37,792 bases of DNA from Desulfovibrio sp. (GCA_017454325.1 JAFTDG010000052.1:1-37792); one strand, 5' to 3'. Positions 17,173 through 25,475 are shown, counted from the stretch's first letter. The notes: generated by a model not told the origin, from the sequence alone. Translations and numbers: made by a program.

Positions 17173-17442
17173 TTATGCAGTAGCCATATCCACATGCACA
17201 CGGGTCAATACCCGGCGCTTGCGGATGTATTTTTCAAAGCGAACTACGCCGTCAACCTTGGCAAATAGGGTGTAGTCCCTGCCCATGCCCACATTGAGTC
17301 CGGGATAAACAGTAGTGCCGAGCTGACGCACCAAGATATTTCCGGCAACAACATGTTGCCCGCCAAAACGCTTGACTCCGCGACGTTGACCTGCACTGTC
17401 GCGGCCGTTACGTGACGAACCGCCTGCTTTTTTGTGTGCCAT
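17173..17442 (-). CDS. rpmA: 50S ribosomal protein L27
   Basis: 89 residues beginning [20 protein letters not shown], the classic L27 N-terminus that reaches the peptidyl-transferase centre, followed by [19 protein letters not shown]. The mature N-terminus needs no cleavage extension, unlike that of Firmicutes. A GGAGG-type site precedes the ATG (AGGGAGGCTGCA on the coding strand). It lies 97 nt after rplU and 81 nt before obgE. Confidence 0.98.
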   Translation of the reverse strand: MAHKKAGGSSRNGRDSAGQRRGVKRFGGQHVVAGNILVRQLGTTVYPGLNVGMGRDYTLFAKVDGVVRFEKYIRKRRVLTRVHVDMATA

Positions 17443-17539
17443 TGCAGCCTCCCTGAGGCAGAACCCTTACGGGCTTTCGTAAAATCTGTCCACAATTACA
17501 GCCAATGAATGCTGCCGGTAGTATCCGCCCTGCAGAGCA

Positions 17540-17848
17540 TTAGCCGTTGATACTTTTGACACGAAGGGTAGTGCAATCTTGACGGTGACCGCGTAACTTA
17601 CGCGAATCATTGCGACGCCAGCGTTTGAACACTTTGATTTTGGGGCCTCGACCGTGACCCACCACTTCTGCCGTCACGGCGGTCCCGGCAAGATACGGTG
17701 TTCCGACCTTGCATTCCGCGCCGCCGAGCATCAGTACCTTATCCAGGGAAATGTCGCTCCCAGCCTCAGCCGCGAGTTTTTCCACAACGAGCTTGGTTCC
17801 TTCTTCGACGCGGTACTGTTTTCCGCCGGTTTCAATAATCGCGTACAT
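17540..17848 (-). CDS. rplU: 50S ribosomal protein L21
   Basis: 102 residues starting MYAIIETGGKQYRVEEG, the standard L21 N-terminus. It ends with the signature KRWRRNDSRKLRGHRQDC and the C-terminal strand TTLRVKSING. GGAGG lies 6 nt before ATG 17848, so the longer frame to 17893 is wrong. It binds 23S rRNA and is the first gene of the ribosomal/obgE/proB unit. Confidence 0.97.
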   Translation of the reverse strand: MYAIIETGGKQYRVEEGTKLVVEKLAAEAGSDISLDKVLMLGGAECKVGTPYLAGTAVTAEVVGHGRGPKIKVFKRWRRNDSRKLRGHRQDCTTLRVKSING

Positions 17849-17869
17849 AACAAACCTCCAAAAGAGAGA

Positions 17870-17900
17870 ATCATTTGCCCCATGGCGCGACAAATGTCAA
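17870..17900 (-). promoter_or_regulatory. Possible promoter of the rplU operon
   Basis: A perfect TTGACA lies at 17895-17900 on the - strand. The best -10 candidate is AATGAT at 17870-17875, four of six matches with a long 19-bp spacer. The position, about 25-50 nt before the L21 start, is right. The long spacer and weak -10 make the call tentative. Confidence 0.35.
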
Positions 17901-18014
17901 GCAGGCTTGAGACATTTTCTTTGATGTGCAGTTTTTCTATGGATATCGACGCCCGTGAGGGCGCCGTCTGCACAGCCTGTTGCGCCCCTCTCTTCCTACT
18001 GCTATGAATATATC

Positions 18015-19553
18015 ATGTGGAATGCGCCTGAACAGCTTGATCTTGAGATCACCGGACTTGCCCATGATGGCAGGGGGGTTGCCCGTTTGAAGGGAAATGA
18101 CCCGGTACAGGGTATGGCCATTTTTGTCTCGGGTGGCTTGCCTGGTCAGTTGGTGCGTGTGCGCATGCTGCGTTGCAGAAAGTCCTTTTGGGAGGGTGAG
18201 GCTGTAGCCATATTGCGTCCGGCGGCTGAAGATGTCCCTCCCATTTGCCCGCATTATCTCCAATGCGGGGGCTGTTCGCTGCAAACAATGCCCTACAGCC
18301 GCCAACTGCACTGGAAACGCGTGCTGGCTGTGGATGCGCTTTCTCGCATTGGTGGCTTTGATAGAGGACGGTTGGAAAGTCTCCTGGATGCTGTCGTCCC
18401 CTCCCCGGCCGTGACCTGCTACCGCAATAAGATGGAATTTGCTTTTGCCGGCGGGGCCGATACGCCTATGAGGTTGGGGTTGCGCCGGCGCAACGGTCGG
18501 GATGTGTTTGCCGTACCTGGTTGCGTGCTCATGCCGTCGGTGGCACAGGATATGGTGGCTAAGGCATGTCAGCTCGCGGCAGAAAGTGGTTTTGCAGCGT
18601 ATGTACCACCTTCGACACGTTATGAAAGGGGCGATAACGCCCGATCCAGGAAAAGTCGTGCCAGAAATCCTTCTGGCTTCTGGCGTTTTTTCATTCTCCG
18701 CCGTGGCCTTGCGGGAGATAGACGCAGGCTGCGCTGGTGGGCGCTGTGTCTGACCAGCCCGGCTTCTGACAGACAGCGCATGTTCCTCCGTGCTATGGGG
18801 CAGGCACTGTTGGCCGCATTTCCATTGCTTGCCGGCTTTATTCATGAAGAGCGTGGCGCACAGGACGGCCTTGCCCAGGGAGAACGACGTTCTCTGGTAC
18901 TCGGCCCCGATGGTGACGACAATGAGCATGCGGCCCGAATGGTGCTGCCGCTTTCTGGACGGTTGTTTTCCCTGGATGTGGCTTCGTTTTTCCAGGTAAA
19001 CACAGGGGCTGCACAACGTCTTGCCCGCACTGTGACGAGCATGCTTTCCCCCATGAAGGACGATGTTCGCCCTGCAGCCCTGTTGGACCTTTACTGTGGC
19101 GTGGGGGCTCCAGGTCTGCTGGTGAGCCCCGCCTATAAGACAGTGCTCGGGCTGGAACTTGACGCACGCGCAGTGCAGTTTGCGCGCGACAATGCCTCCG
19201 CACAAACATTGCAGCATTGCCGTTATGCGGCTTGTGATGTTGCTGCACAACTGGCTGAACTTGCAAAGGTGACAAGTATGGCATCCCATGTACCGTTATG
19301 GCCTGCCATGCAACTGCCCTGCCGTGTGGACGTGCTGCTCGATCCGCCCAGATCTGGTCTTGCTCCGCAGGTCCTGGCTGCCGTGCAGCGTCTTGCCCCA
19401 GAGCGTATTCTTTATATATCCTGTAATCCTTCCACCCTGGCCCGCGACGGCAAATTGTTATCAGAAACGCATACCCTGGTGCAGTTGGCTGCCGTGGATC
19501 TTTTTCCGCATACGCCGCATCTGGAATGCGTAAGTCTTTGGCAGTCCCGTTGA
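18015..19553 (+). CDS. 23S rRNA (uracil-5-)-methyltransferase, RlmD/TrmA family
   Basis: Methylates a uridine at C5 in 23S rRNA (m5U), with SAM. 512 residues: an N-terminal TRAM-like domain (QLDLEITGLAHDGRGVARLKG), then cysteines of a [4Fe-4S] cluster (Cys78, Cys84, Cys87 in CPHYLQCGGC, with a fourth in AVPGCVLMP). The SAM motif is LLDLYCGVGAPGLL, and the catalytic cysteine lies in YISCNPSTLARDGKLL. The FFQVNTGAAQ segment is also typical. ATG 18015 starts just before the TRAM domain, though no strong ribosome binding site is visible. A low-complexity Arg-rich insert lies around residues 205-245. Family assignment is firm; the exact base modified is not. Confidence 0.88.
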   Translation: MWNAPEQLDLEITGLAHDGRGVARLKGNDPVQGMAIFVSGGLPGQLVRVRMLRCRKSFWEGEAVAILRPAAEDVPPICPHYLQCGGCSLQTMPYSRQLHWKRVLAVDALSRIGGFDRGRLESLLDAVVPSPAVTCYRNKMEFAFAGGADTPMRLGLRRRNGRDVFAVPGCVLMPSVAQDMVAKACQLAAESGFAAYVPPSTRYERGDNARSRKSRARNPSGFWRFFILRRGLAGDRRRLRWWALCLTSPASDRQRMFLRAMGQALLAAFPLLAGFIHEERGAQDGLAQGERRSLVLGPDGDDNEHAARMVLPLSGRLFSLDVASFFQVNTGAAQRLARTVTSMLSPMKDDVRPAALLDLYCGVGAPGLLVSPAYKTVLGLELDARAVQFARDNASAQTLQHCRYAACDVAAQLAELAKVTSMASHVPLWPAMQLPCRVDVLLDPPRSGLAPQVLAAVQRLAPERILYISCNPSTLARDGKLLSETHTLVQLAAVDLFPHTPHLECVSLWQSR

Positions 19554-19613
19554 TCTACCCTTGGCAAACGTAGCAGAAATACTCTTTCCGGCGCTGTTTT
19601 CCCGGGCAATCCA

Positions 19614-19642
19614 TTGACGCGTTGTTATGCCTGTGATAAAAA
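19614..19642 (+). promoter_or_regulatory. Sigma-70-like promoter of the F0 ATP synthase block
   Basis: TTGACG at 19614-19619 (five of six) and TAAAAA at 19637-19642 (four of six) are 17 bp apart. A 10-bp palindrome, ATAACGTTAT (19644-19653), lies at the expected start of transcription and could be an operator. It is 44-72 nt ahead of the first gene of the block and 60 nt after the methyltransferase stop. Confidence 0.55.
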
Positions 19643-19685
19643 AATAACGTTATTGGAGGACAGACCGGATTTGCGCGGAGGCCTT

Positions 19686-20030
19686 GTGTCACTGAAGGAT
19701 TTTTTACGGCAGCAGCAGTCTGGTCTGGAGGCCATGTCCAATGTCGGGGTCATCGGCTTGCATCTTGTCAGTGGCCCAGTGGTAGGATTTGCCATTGGTT
19801 ATGGCCTTGATGCCTGGCTTGGCACAGCGCCGTGGGGCAAACTTGTTTTTTTGTTCATTGGCATTGGTGCCGGTTTTCTTAATGTGTACCGGGATACCCA
19901 GGCATTATTACGAAGAATGGCAGCGCAGGATGCCCGGGCAAAAGCCTCTTTTGTGAAAGACAAGGAGATTCAGGAACGTCAGGAGTCAGAGGCACAGAAC
20001 ATGGCAGGAAAGTATGATACACGGCCTTGA
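19686..20030 (+). CDS. atpZ: AtpZ-like ATP synthase accessory protein
   Basis: A small membrane protein of about 114 residues with two transmembrane helices: the first around VGVIGLHLVSGPVVGFAIGYG, and the second around LVFLFIGIGAGFLNVYRD. The GLDAWLGTAPW turn between them and the charged tail (LLRRMAAQDARAKAS) are typical of AtpZ proteins encoded at the head of atp operons. AtpZ with AtpI has been linked to c-ring assembly and ion uptake. The start is uncertain: GTG 19686 has GGAGG 4 nt upstream and TTG 19671 has GGAGG 11 nt upstream. A start at 19614 is impossible because it lies in the -35 element. Confidence 0.75.
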   Translation: MSLKDFLRQQQSGLEAMSNVGVIGLHLVSGPVVGFAIGYGLDAWLGTAPWGKLVFLFIGIGAGFLNVYRDTQALLRRMAAQDARAKASFVKDKEIQERQESEAQNMAGKYDTRP

Positions 20031-20427
20031 CGCCTGGCTCTGGAAACAGGGCATACACCACCCCGCCATCAGAGTTGTATTGCGTAATGAAATTTTATTT
20101 GCTGCTGTGTTTCTTCTGACGGGTGCCTTGCTGTATGCAATTACGGCGTGGGTGTTCTGGTTTGGCGTAGGCGTGAGCTTCATGGTCTGGACATTCTGGG
20201 GACTGGCGCGTTTTTTTTTGCGTCATAGTCTGGGGATCTACAGCTCGGCTTTTCTACGCATTGTTATAGTGCGTTGGCTTGTCAGATTTGTGATAATGGG
20301 TGCGCTTCTATATGTGGCACTGGCCATATGCAAGGCACCGGTGTTTGCCATTGCGGGGGGGCTTTTGGCTGGTGGGATGTGTGCTTTATTAAGCTATTCA
20401 TATAGCACGCACGGTTCCCGACCTTAA
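20014..20427 (+). CDS. atpI: AtpI-like ATP synthase subunit I
   Basis: 137 residues with four predicted membrane helices (IRVVLRNEILFAAVFLLTGALLYA, WVFWFGVGVSFMVWTFWGLAR, IVIVRWLVRFVIMGALLYVALA, VFAIAGGLLAGGMCALL) and short loops, the layout of AtpI. AtpI proteins help assemble the c-ring. ATG 20014 overlaps the end of atpZ by 17 nt, with AGGAAA upstream, so translation is coupled. Sequence identity to well-known AtpI cannot be judged by eye; the call rests on topology and position. Confidence 0.7.
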   Translation: MIHGLDAWLWKQGIHHPAIRVVLRNEILFAAVFLLTGALLYAITAWVFWFGVGVSFMVWTFWGLARFFLRHSLGIYSSAFLRIVIVRWLVRFVIMGALLYVALAICKAPVFAIAGGLLAGGMCALLSYSYSTHGSRP

Positions 20428-20540
20428 TTAAGACCCCTTGAGCTGGTTACTCTAAAGGCCAGCATAACATATTAGGGAATGGTCTTCGGGCCGTATAACA
20501 ACGGTACATTTTAGCACATCTTTTTCAGGAGGCATGGCAC

Positions 20541-21245
20541 ATGGCAGGTGGTTTGCCGCATCCGGTATTGCTCTCCACTTTTCTGGACATGGATACCGTT
20601 ACTATCGCCGGTCAGACGGTGGAATTCAAACACGTCTTTTACTCCTGGGTGTGTATGGCCATTCTGTTCTCCGTGGCTTTTATTTTACGGCGTCGTCTGA
20701 CGGTGGTGCCCGGAGGGTTGCAAAATTTCTTCGAAGCCCTCATTGACGCCATAGAGCAGTTTGTCGTTACCACCATGGGAGAAGTCGGTCGAAAATATGT
20801 CGCACTGCTGGCGGGTATTTTCATTTATATTTTTGGCATGAACCTCATGGGGCTTATTCCCGGTTTTGATGCCCCTACGGCAAATCTGAATACTACTGTC
20901 TGCATGGCGCTCTTTGTTTTTGTGCTTTACAATATTGTGGGCATGGTCCGCTGGAAGTTCCATTATGTGAACCAGTTTACCGGCCCCTCTAAGGCACTTA
21001 TTCCCTTGATGTTCCCATTGGAAATTGTATCTCATCTAGCGCGGCCCCTTTCTCTTTCTCTCCGTCTTTTCGGCAACATCCGTGGTGAAGAAATAGTTAT
21101 GATTCTTTTCTTCATTATGGCGCCGCTCCTAGGAACACTGCCAATTTATGCCCTTTTCCTTTTGGGCAAGACTATGCAGGCATTTGTTTTCTTCATGCTT
21201 ACTATGTTCTACCTCAAGAGTGCTATTGAGGGACCAGAACACTAA
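20541..21245 (+). CDS. atpB: ATP synthase F0 subunit a
   Basis: Stator half-channel of the F0 motor. 234 residues, five to six membrane helices. The essential arginine is Arg175 in [14 protein letters not shown]; the [20 protein letters not shown] and EIVSHLARP segments are also conserved. AGGAGG lies 8 nt before ATG 20541, which decides this start over the out-of-frame ATG at 20534. A 113-bp gap separates it from atpI; it contains a short GCTGG/CCAGC inverted repeat but no obvious terminator. Confidence 0.97.
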   Translation: MAGGLPHPVLLSTFLDMDTVTIAGQTVEFKHVFYSWVCMAILFSVAFILRRRLTVVPGGLQNFFEALIDAIEQFVVTTMGEVGRKYVALLAGIFIYIFGMNLMGLIPGFDAPTANLNTTVCMALFVFVLYNIVGMVRWKFHYVNQFTGPSKALIPLMFPLEIVSHLARPLSLSLRLFGNIRGEEIVMILFFIMAPLLGTLPIYALFLLGKTMQAFVFFMLTMFYLKSAIEGPEH

Positions 21246-21264
21246 CAGCTTACTGCGGGGGAAT

Positions 21265-21279
21265 GGTCGTTTTGCGACC
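21265..21279 (+). other. Short hairpin between atpB and atpE
   Basis: GGTCG (21265-21269) pairs with CGACC (21275-21279) around TTTTG. It has no U-tract and is followed 16 nt later by the AAGGAG site of atpE. It may affect mRNA processing or translation of subunit c, which is needed in many copies. Confidence 0.35.
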
Positions 21280-21290
21280 CAACAATATAA

Positions 21291-21632
<342 letters not shown>

Positions 21633-21650
21633 TTGTCGGCTGGATAGGTA

Positions 21651-21682
21651 AAAAAAACGGCCTGTAAAGGCCGTTTTTTTTT
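21651..21682 (+). terminator. Rho-independent terminator after atpE
   Basis: AAAACGGCC and GGCCGTTTT arms flank the loop TGTAAA, and eight or more T residues follow. The A-run on the left would also allow termination on the - strand. It closes the F0 block. Confidence 0.92.
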
Positions 21683-21711
21683 GAGGCTGTGGGTATATCC
21701 CATTGTGTAGC

Positions 21712-21750
21712 CAGGAGCATTGTGCAGCTTTTTCTATTACAATGCTCCTG
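21712..21750 (+). promoter_or_regulatory. Perfect 12-bp inverted repeat upstream of rex
   Basis: CAGGAGCATTGT (21712-21723) is the exact reverse complement of ACAATGCTCCTG (21739-21750), with a 15-nt spacer. No T-run follows, so it is not a standard terminator, and the atpE terminator lies just before it. It sits 10 nt ahead of the possible rex -35 element. It may be a binding site for a regulator or an RNA hairpin. Confidence 0.5.
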
Positions 21751-21760
21751 CACTGCCGGC

Positions 21761-21790
21761 TTGCACATTCCAGAACTTGTAGTATATACT
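21761..21790 (+). promoter_or_regulatory. Possible rex promoter
   Basis: TTGCAC (21761-21766) and TATACT (21785-21790) are separated by 18 bp. The -10 matches at five positions and the -35 at only three. The -10 is part of a 10-bp palindrome AGTATATACT (21781-21790). Confidence 0.4.
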
Positions 21791-21824
21791 TTTTTTCACA
21801 CGGCATATTTACGAAGGGAATACC

Positions 21825-22466
21825 ATGATCACTCCACCCAAAAGCAGCCATATCCCGCGCGCCACCATACAACGGTTAGCTACTTATGTTCAGGTGCTGG
21901 AAAATTTTGTCCGGGATAATGTGGAGGTCATTTCATCCAATCCCCTTGCCGAAGCCTGTGGGGTAAACGGTTCCCAGGTAAGAAAGGATTTGGCCTATCT
22001 TGGTGAGTTTGGCATACGAGGTGTCGGCTACCAAGTCAAATCGCTTATTGCAGCCATCACTTCATCTCTGGGGGTGGACCGTGAGTGGCGCATGGCGCTC
22101 ATTGGTGTTGGAAACCTGGGCAAGGCACTATTAAATCATGGGGAGTTTCGAGCACGAGGGTTCAATATAGTTGCTATTTTTGATTGTGACCCCTTTAAAA
22201 TAGGTGAAATAGTTCACGGTCTTGAGGTGCACTGTACGCGAGATTTGAAAGACATTGTGTCTGAACAGGGTATAGAAATCGGCATAATCACCACTCCGCC
22301 GGAGCGTGCGCAACGGGCTGCACAACACCTTATGGACGCAGGCATTACTTCAATACTCAACTATGCGCCAGCGCGAATTAAAGTGCCAGAACGTATCCAC
22401 GTTGAGTATGTAGATTTTTTTCACTATCTCTATTCTTTGGCCTTTAATCACCAACAGCCGCGTTGA
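21825..22466 (+). CDS. rex: Redox-sensing transcriptional repressor Rex
   Basis: Senses the NADH/NAD+ ratio; NADH binding releases it from DNA. 213 residues: an N-terminal winged-helix domain (TIQRLATYVQVLENF, SNPLAEACGVNGSQVRKDLAYLGEFG), then a Rossmann domain with GVGNLG at 94-99 and the acidic strand end AIFDCDPFKIG. The C-terminal helix for domain swapping is HVEYVDFFHYLYSLAF. GAAGGGA precedes ATG 21825. In Desulfovibrio vulgaris, Rex has been described as a repressor of the sulfate adenylyltransferase gene and its gene also follows atpB/atpE. Its stop overlaps the TTG start of cobS. Confidence 0.96.
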   Translation: MITPPKSSHIPRATIQRLATYVQVLENFVRDNVEVISSNPLAEACGVNGSQVRKDLAYLGEFGIRGVGYQVKSLIAAITSSLGVDREWRMALIGVGNLGKALLNHGEFRARGFNIVAIFDCDPFKIGEIVHGLEVHCTRDLKDIVSEQGIEIGIITTPPERAQRAAQHLMDAGITSILNYAPARIKVPERIHVEYVDFFHYLYSLAFNHQQPR

Positions 22467-23260
22467 GTCCTTGTGTGCCTTCTGTTGTGCAATCATGGAT
22501 ACACGGCTTTCACGATGCACTTGCTTTCCTGACCTGCATTGTATTACCGAGAAAAAACAGTACAGCTAAAGAGTTAGCTGCCTCTACGCCGTTTTTTGCT
22601 CCAGTTGGTCTCGTGGTCGGCCTTGTGTCGACATTGACGGCTTGGCTTGGGTGTACATTTTGGGGGTATGCCCTATCAGGCTCTGTTTTATATATGCTGA
22701 CTGCTTGGCTTTGGCTGGCTGTGAATATCTCGATAACGCGAGGGCTCCATTGGGACGGAGTGGCTGATCTGGGTGATGCAGCAGGAAGCGGAGCAAGGGG
22801 TGAACGCTTCCGACAAATCCTCAAAGACAGTCGTATGGGTGCCTTTGGTGCAGTGCATTTGATGCTGGCGTACAGCGGGCAGTGGATAGCCCTCGCGGGG
22901 CATATTGCTAAAGACCACTGGCTGTTGCTTCTGCTGGCTCCGGCATGGGCCCGTGCAGCAGCCGTATGGCTGGCGGCATGGACGTCGCCAAGTCCAAATG
23001 CAGCATTGGGCTCTCTTTTCTGTGCAGGCGTCGGACAACGCCTTGGGTGTATGTATCAGCTGCTGGGGATTCTTATCCTAACACTGCTTGCCTGGTCCGG
23101 GAACTGTGCATTCTGGCAGCTGATCACAACAGGTACTCTTCAAATACTGCTGCTGCGTTATCTGCGCGCTCTGACAATCCGAGGAGGTGGACTCTCTGGA
23201 GATTTCCTTGGAGCTTGTATAGAATGGAGTCAGCTCTGTTTCTTGTTATGCACACTATGA
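22463..23260 (+). CDS. cobS: Adenosylcobinamide-GDP ribazoletransferase (cobalamin synthase)
   Basis: Joins adenosylcobinamide-GDP and alpha-ribazole to make adenosylcobalamin; an integral membrane enzyme. 265 residues with several membrane helices. The family motif is complete: GLHWDGVADLGDAAGSG followed by RFRQILKDSRMGAFGAV, with the Asp-rich Mg2+ site. The N-terminus FLTCIVLPRKNSTAKELAAS is also typical. It starts with TTG overlapping the rex stop (TTGA), so it is translationally linked to Rex. No other cob gene or cobalamin riboswitch was seen nearby. Confidence 0.92.
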   Translation: MSPCVPSVVQSWIHGFHDALAFLTCIVLPRKNSTAKELAASTPFFAPVGLVVGLVSTLTAWLGCTFWGYALSGSVLYMLTAWLWLAVNISITRGLHWDGVADLGDAAGSGARGERFRQILKDSRMGAFGAVHLMLAYSGQWIALAGHIAKDHWLLLLLAPAWARAAAVWLAAWTSPSPNAALGSLFCAGVGQRLGCMYQLLGILILTLLAWSGNCAFWQLITTGTLQILLLRYLRALTIRGGGLSGDFLGACIEWSQLCFLLCTL

Positions 23261-23346
23261 GCAGTGCATTGGATCGGCAGCGGAAATGTCTTTTCCCAAG
23301 CGGTTATGTGCTCCGTATATGAACCTTAAGCCCAGGAAAGAATACT

Positions 23347-23925
23347 ATGGACTTCAAAGCACTTGTTACATCAGCTCGAAGCTGTCGACGTTTTTACGAA
23401 GAACAACCTTTGAGTTTCAATGATCTGGAGTGGCTTGTGGATTGTGCACGTCTTGCCCCTTCGGCGAGAAACGCGCAAGTCTTGCGGTATGTTCTGGTTG
23501 GACCGGGCCAAACGTGCCAAGAGCTTTTTTCAATAACGCGTTGGGCCGCTGCATTAAAAGACTGGGGAGGTCCTGTTCCGGGCGAACGGCCTACAGGTTT
23601 TATTGCCATAATGGTGCCACAGGAAGGCGGTGAATTGGTTTCCTATGATGTGGGCATAGCCGGTCAAACTATTCAACTGGCCGCAACAAGCCGTGGGTGG
23701 GGATGTTGTTTCATCTATGCTGTTGAACGCCAGAAGGCTTCTGCGCTACTGCAGGTGCCAGACAGTATGAAAATTGCAGTTGTACTAGGGCTGGGTGTAG
23801 CCAAGGAAGAACGCACTGTTGCTGCACTGCCTGCCGATGGCAGTACGGCTTACTGGCGTGATGCTCAAGGGGTACATTATGTGCCAAAAAGGTCTTTGAG
23901 CGAACTTATTCTTGCCCGTTATTGA
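23347..23925 (+). CDS. Nitroreductase-family FMN protein
   Basis: 192 residues. The nitroreductase fold is shown by SARSCRRFYEEQPLSFNDLEWLVDCARLAPSARNAQ, with the Arg-Ser-x-Arg FMN phosphate site near the N-terminus, and by DVGIAGQTIQLAATSRGWGCCF and VPDSMKIAVVLGLGVAKEE near the C-terminus. The protein is short, as in the Desulfovibrio/clostridial branch without extra domains. AGGAAAG precedes ATG 23347. The substrate is unknown: such proteins reduce nitro compounds, quinones or flavins. It follows cobS by 86 nt. Confidence 0.88.
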   Translation: MDFKALVTSARSCRRFYEEQPLSFNDLEWLVDCARLAPSARNAQVLRYVLVGPGQTCQELFSITRWAAALKDWGGPVPGERPTGFIAIMVPQEGGELVSYDVGIAGQTIQLAATSRGWGCCFIYAVERQKASALLQVPDSMKIAVVLGLGVAKEERTVAALPADGSTAYWRDAQGVHYVPKRSLSELILARY

Positions 23926-24082
23926 ATCTGAAAACTGCCTGCATGAAGGCATGATTGCAACAGTGGTTACTGGCCTCTGCGTGTGATGAGTAAACCATTT
24001 TCGTAAGGTCTGGGATACTTTTTGTCGAGCCAGTTGGAAAATGCTGTTTCTTCTATAACCACAGATACAGGGTTCCACAAAT

Positions 24083-24112
24083 AAAGAGCGGAAGCCTAAC
24101 CTCCCGCTCTTT
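24083..24112 (-). terminator. Terminator of dsrC
   Basis: AAAGAGCGG (24083-24091) pairs perfectly with CCGCTCTTT (24104-24112) around a 12-nt loop. On the - strand the stem ends CTCTTTATTTG, an imperfect U-tract. It lies about 25 nt past the dsrC stop. Confidence 0.75.
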
Positions 24113-24137
24113 ATAATAAAAATTGCAATGTGATAGA

Positions 24138-24455
24138 CTACACACAGCCGGTGGGTTTGGGCAGGCCAGCCATTTTGCAGGCTCCCTTGCCGGGGCCGGA
24201 GGGGAAGAGTTCGTACACTTCTTTCAATTTGTAGCCGGTATTCTTGGACAGAATACGAACCATAGGGGCAATGCCATTTTTCTTGTAGTAGTCCTGCAGG
24301 AAGTCAAGAATTTTCTGATGGTCAGGGGTAATCTCGGAAATGCCTTCGGATTCCTTCACATATTCCATCCATTCGGGGCACCAGTCGTCATAACGCAGCA
24401 AGAAACCGTCTTCATCAACCTCAAAGCTTTTTCCCTTATAGGTGATCTCAGCCAT
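24138..24455 (-). CDS. dsrC: DsrC, sulfur-trafficking protein of dissimilatory sulfite reduction
   Basis: Co-substrate of dissimilatory sulfite reductase: its two C-terminal cysteines carry the trisulfide formed from sulfite, which the DsrMKJOP membrane complex then reduces. 105 residues, MAEITYKGKSFEVDEDGFL and DWCPEWMEYV at the N-terminus. The flexible arm GKGACKMAGLPKPTGCV carries Cys93 and the penultimate Cys104, the pair that separates true DsrC from TusE. AAGGAGG lies 7 nt before ATG 24455; the longer frame to 24572 covers the 5' leader. It stands alone with its own promoter and terminator, as in other Desulfovibrio. Confidence 0.97.
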   Translation of the reverse strand: MAEITYKGKSFEVDEDGFLLRYDDWCPEWMEYVKESEGISEITPDHQKILDFLQDYYKKNGIAPMVRILSKNTGYKLKEVYELFPSGPGKGACKMAGLPKPTGCV

Positions 24456-24565
24456 GCGTAGTCCTCCTTGGACATTTCTCAATTCGCCGGGACAAGGACG
24501 TCCTGGCGCTCTGCAACCGAACTTATCCGGCAGAATTCCTTCGATAAGTGCGTAAACAAAACGCA

Positions 24566-24609
24566 TTAACACCGGTTAAAAACATAACGCAAATATTTTT
24601 TGATGGCAA
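24566..24609 (-). promoter_or_regulatory. Sigma-70-like promoter of dsrC with an inverted repeat at the start site
   Basis: On the - strand, TTGCCA (24604-24609, five of six) and TATGTT (24581-24586, four of six) are 17 bp apart. TTAAC-ACCG-GTTAA (24566-24579) lies right at the expected transcription start and could be an operator. The resulting 5' leader would be about 120 nt. Confidence 0.5.
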
Positions 24610-24678
24610 GCCCCATTCAGTTTTCATGTGCCCTATGAGCATGGAGGCTGATTTCTTTGGTATGGTCTAAGCGCAGTG

Positions 24679-25329
24679 CTAGTGCTGCCAGTAGAGTACC
24701 CTGCAAATCCCATTGAGCGCTTGACGTAGCCCCTCTTCTGCCTGAGTGGTTTCTAACGAGCGGATACGGATATGCAGATTGCGCATGTCATTGGGTTTAG
24801 CAACAGTAAGGATAGAAAGAATGCGTCCGCCATTGGCGCGTAACGCATCAAAAACAGGGCGTGCCGTGCCGGGCTGATCCGGAAGCTCTACCGCAAAAAG
24901 AATTCCGCCCAGGCGAACTCCCGTGATATCAACCAGGGCAGCGAAAACATCATGGTCGGAAATGATGCCCACCAGTTTGCCATTGTCGTCCACAACTGGC
25001 AGGCCACCGATGGCTTTTTCCTGCATGATAAGGGCGACATTTTCTATGGGATCGCCCGGTTTGACGGTAATGGGCTTGGGCGTCATAATATTCTTGGCTT
25101 TTAGCTCGGCCAAGAGATAGTGCATTTCGTACATATCAAGCGTTGTAGCCTTGGAGGGCGAGGCGTCACGGACATCACGGTCAGAGATAATGCCAATCAC
25201 CTGTCTCTGCTCATCTATAACAGGGACGCGTCGTATGTGATGATCCTTCATTAGCTTGCCCACTTTGAGCAGCGAAGTTTCCGGGCTTACGCTGATAACA
25301 TCAGTAGTCATCCAGTCTTGTACGGGCAT
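24679..25329 (-). CDS. Tandem CBS-domain protein, AcuB-like
   Basis: 216 residues. CBS1 is at about 7-60 (WMTTDVISVSPETSLLKVG, RRVPVIDEQRQVIGIISDRDV), and CBS2 at about 78-130 (IMTPKPITVKPGDPIENVA, GGLPVVDDNGKLVGIISDHDV). An ACT-like C-terminal part follows from about 138 (GILFAVELPDQPGTARPVFDAL). This order matches AcuB-type proteins. Such pairs bind adenine nucleotides and sense energy state. GGAGG lies about 6 nt before the ATG. It is upstream of dsrC on the same strand, but dsrC has its own promoter. The target is unknown. Confidence 0.88.
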   Translation of the reverse strand: MPVQDWMTTDVISVSPETSLLKVGKLMKDHHIRRVPVIDEQRQVIGIISDRDVRDASPSKATTLDMYEMHYLLAELKAKNIMTPKPITVKPGDPIENVALIMQEKAIGGLPVVDDNGKLVGIISDHDVFAALVDITGVRLGGILFAVELPDQPGTARPVFDALRANGGRILSILTVAKPNDMRNLHIRIRSLETTQAEEGLRQALNGICRVLYWQH

Positions 25330-25399
25330 GCCTTTCCTCCGGGGAGATGCGTTGGAAATATAAACCTGATCTAAGCATACAATGTACGTTTATGATGAA

Positions 25400-25429
25400 A
25401 GTATACACCAAGGAAGTGATACTGCACAA
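25400..25429 (-). promoter_or_regulatory. Possible promoter of the CBS-domain gene
   Basis: On the - strand, TTGTGC (25424-25429) and TATACT (25400-25405) have an 18-bp spacer. The -10 is good and the -35 weak. It lies 70-100 nt before the start codon. Confidence 0.3.
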
Positions 25430-25475
25430 GCCCGCTATATAGGGGTACAGCGTCGGTAACGCATGGGGTGTTATT

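Noticed and set aside
17937..19289. 450-residue - strand frame over the rRNA methyltransferase
   Set aside because: The + strand shows SAM, Fe-S and catalytic cysteine motifs; the - strand shows none.
19631..19649. Rex box overlapping the F0 promoter
   Set aside because: Only the left half (TGTGAT) fits; the right half ATAACG matches the expected ATCACA at four of six positions and the spacing is off. Not called as a feature.
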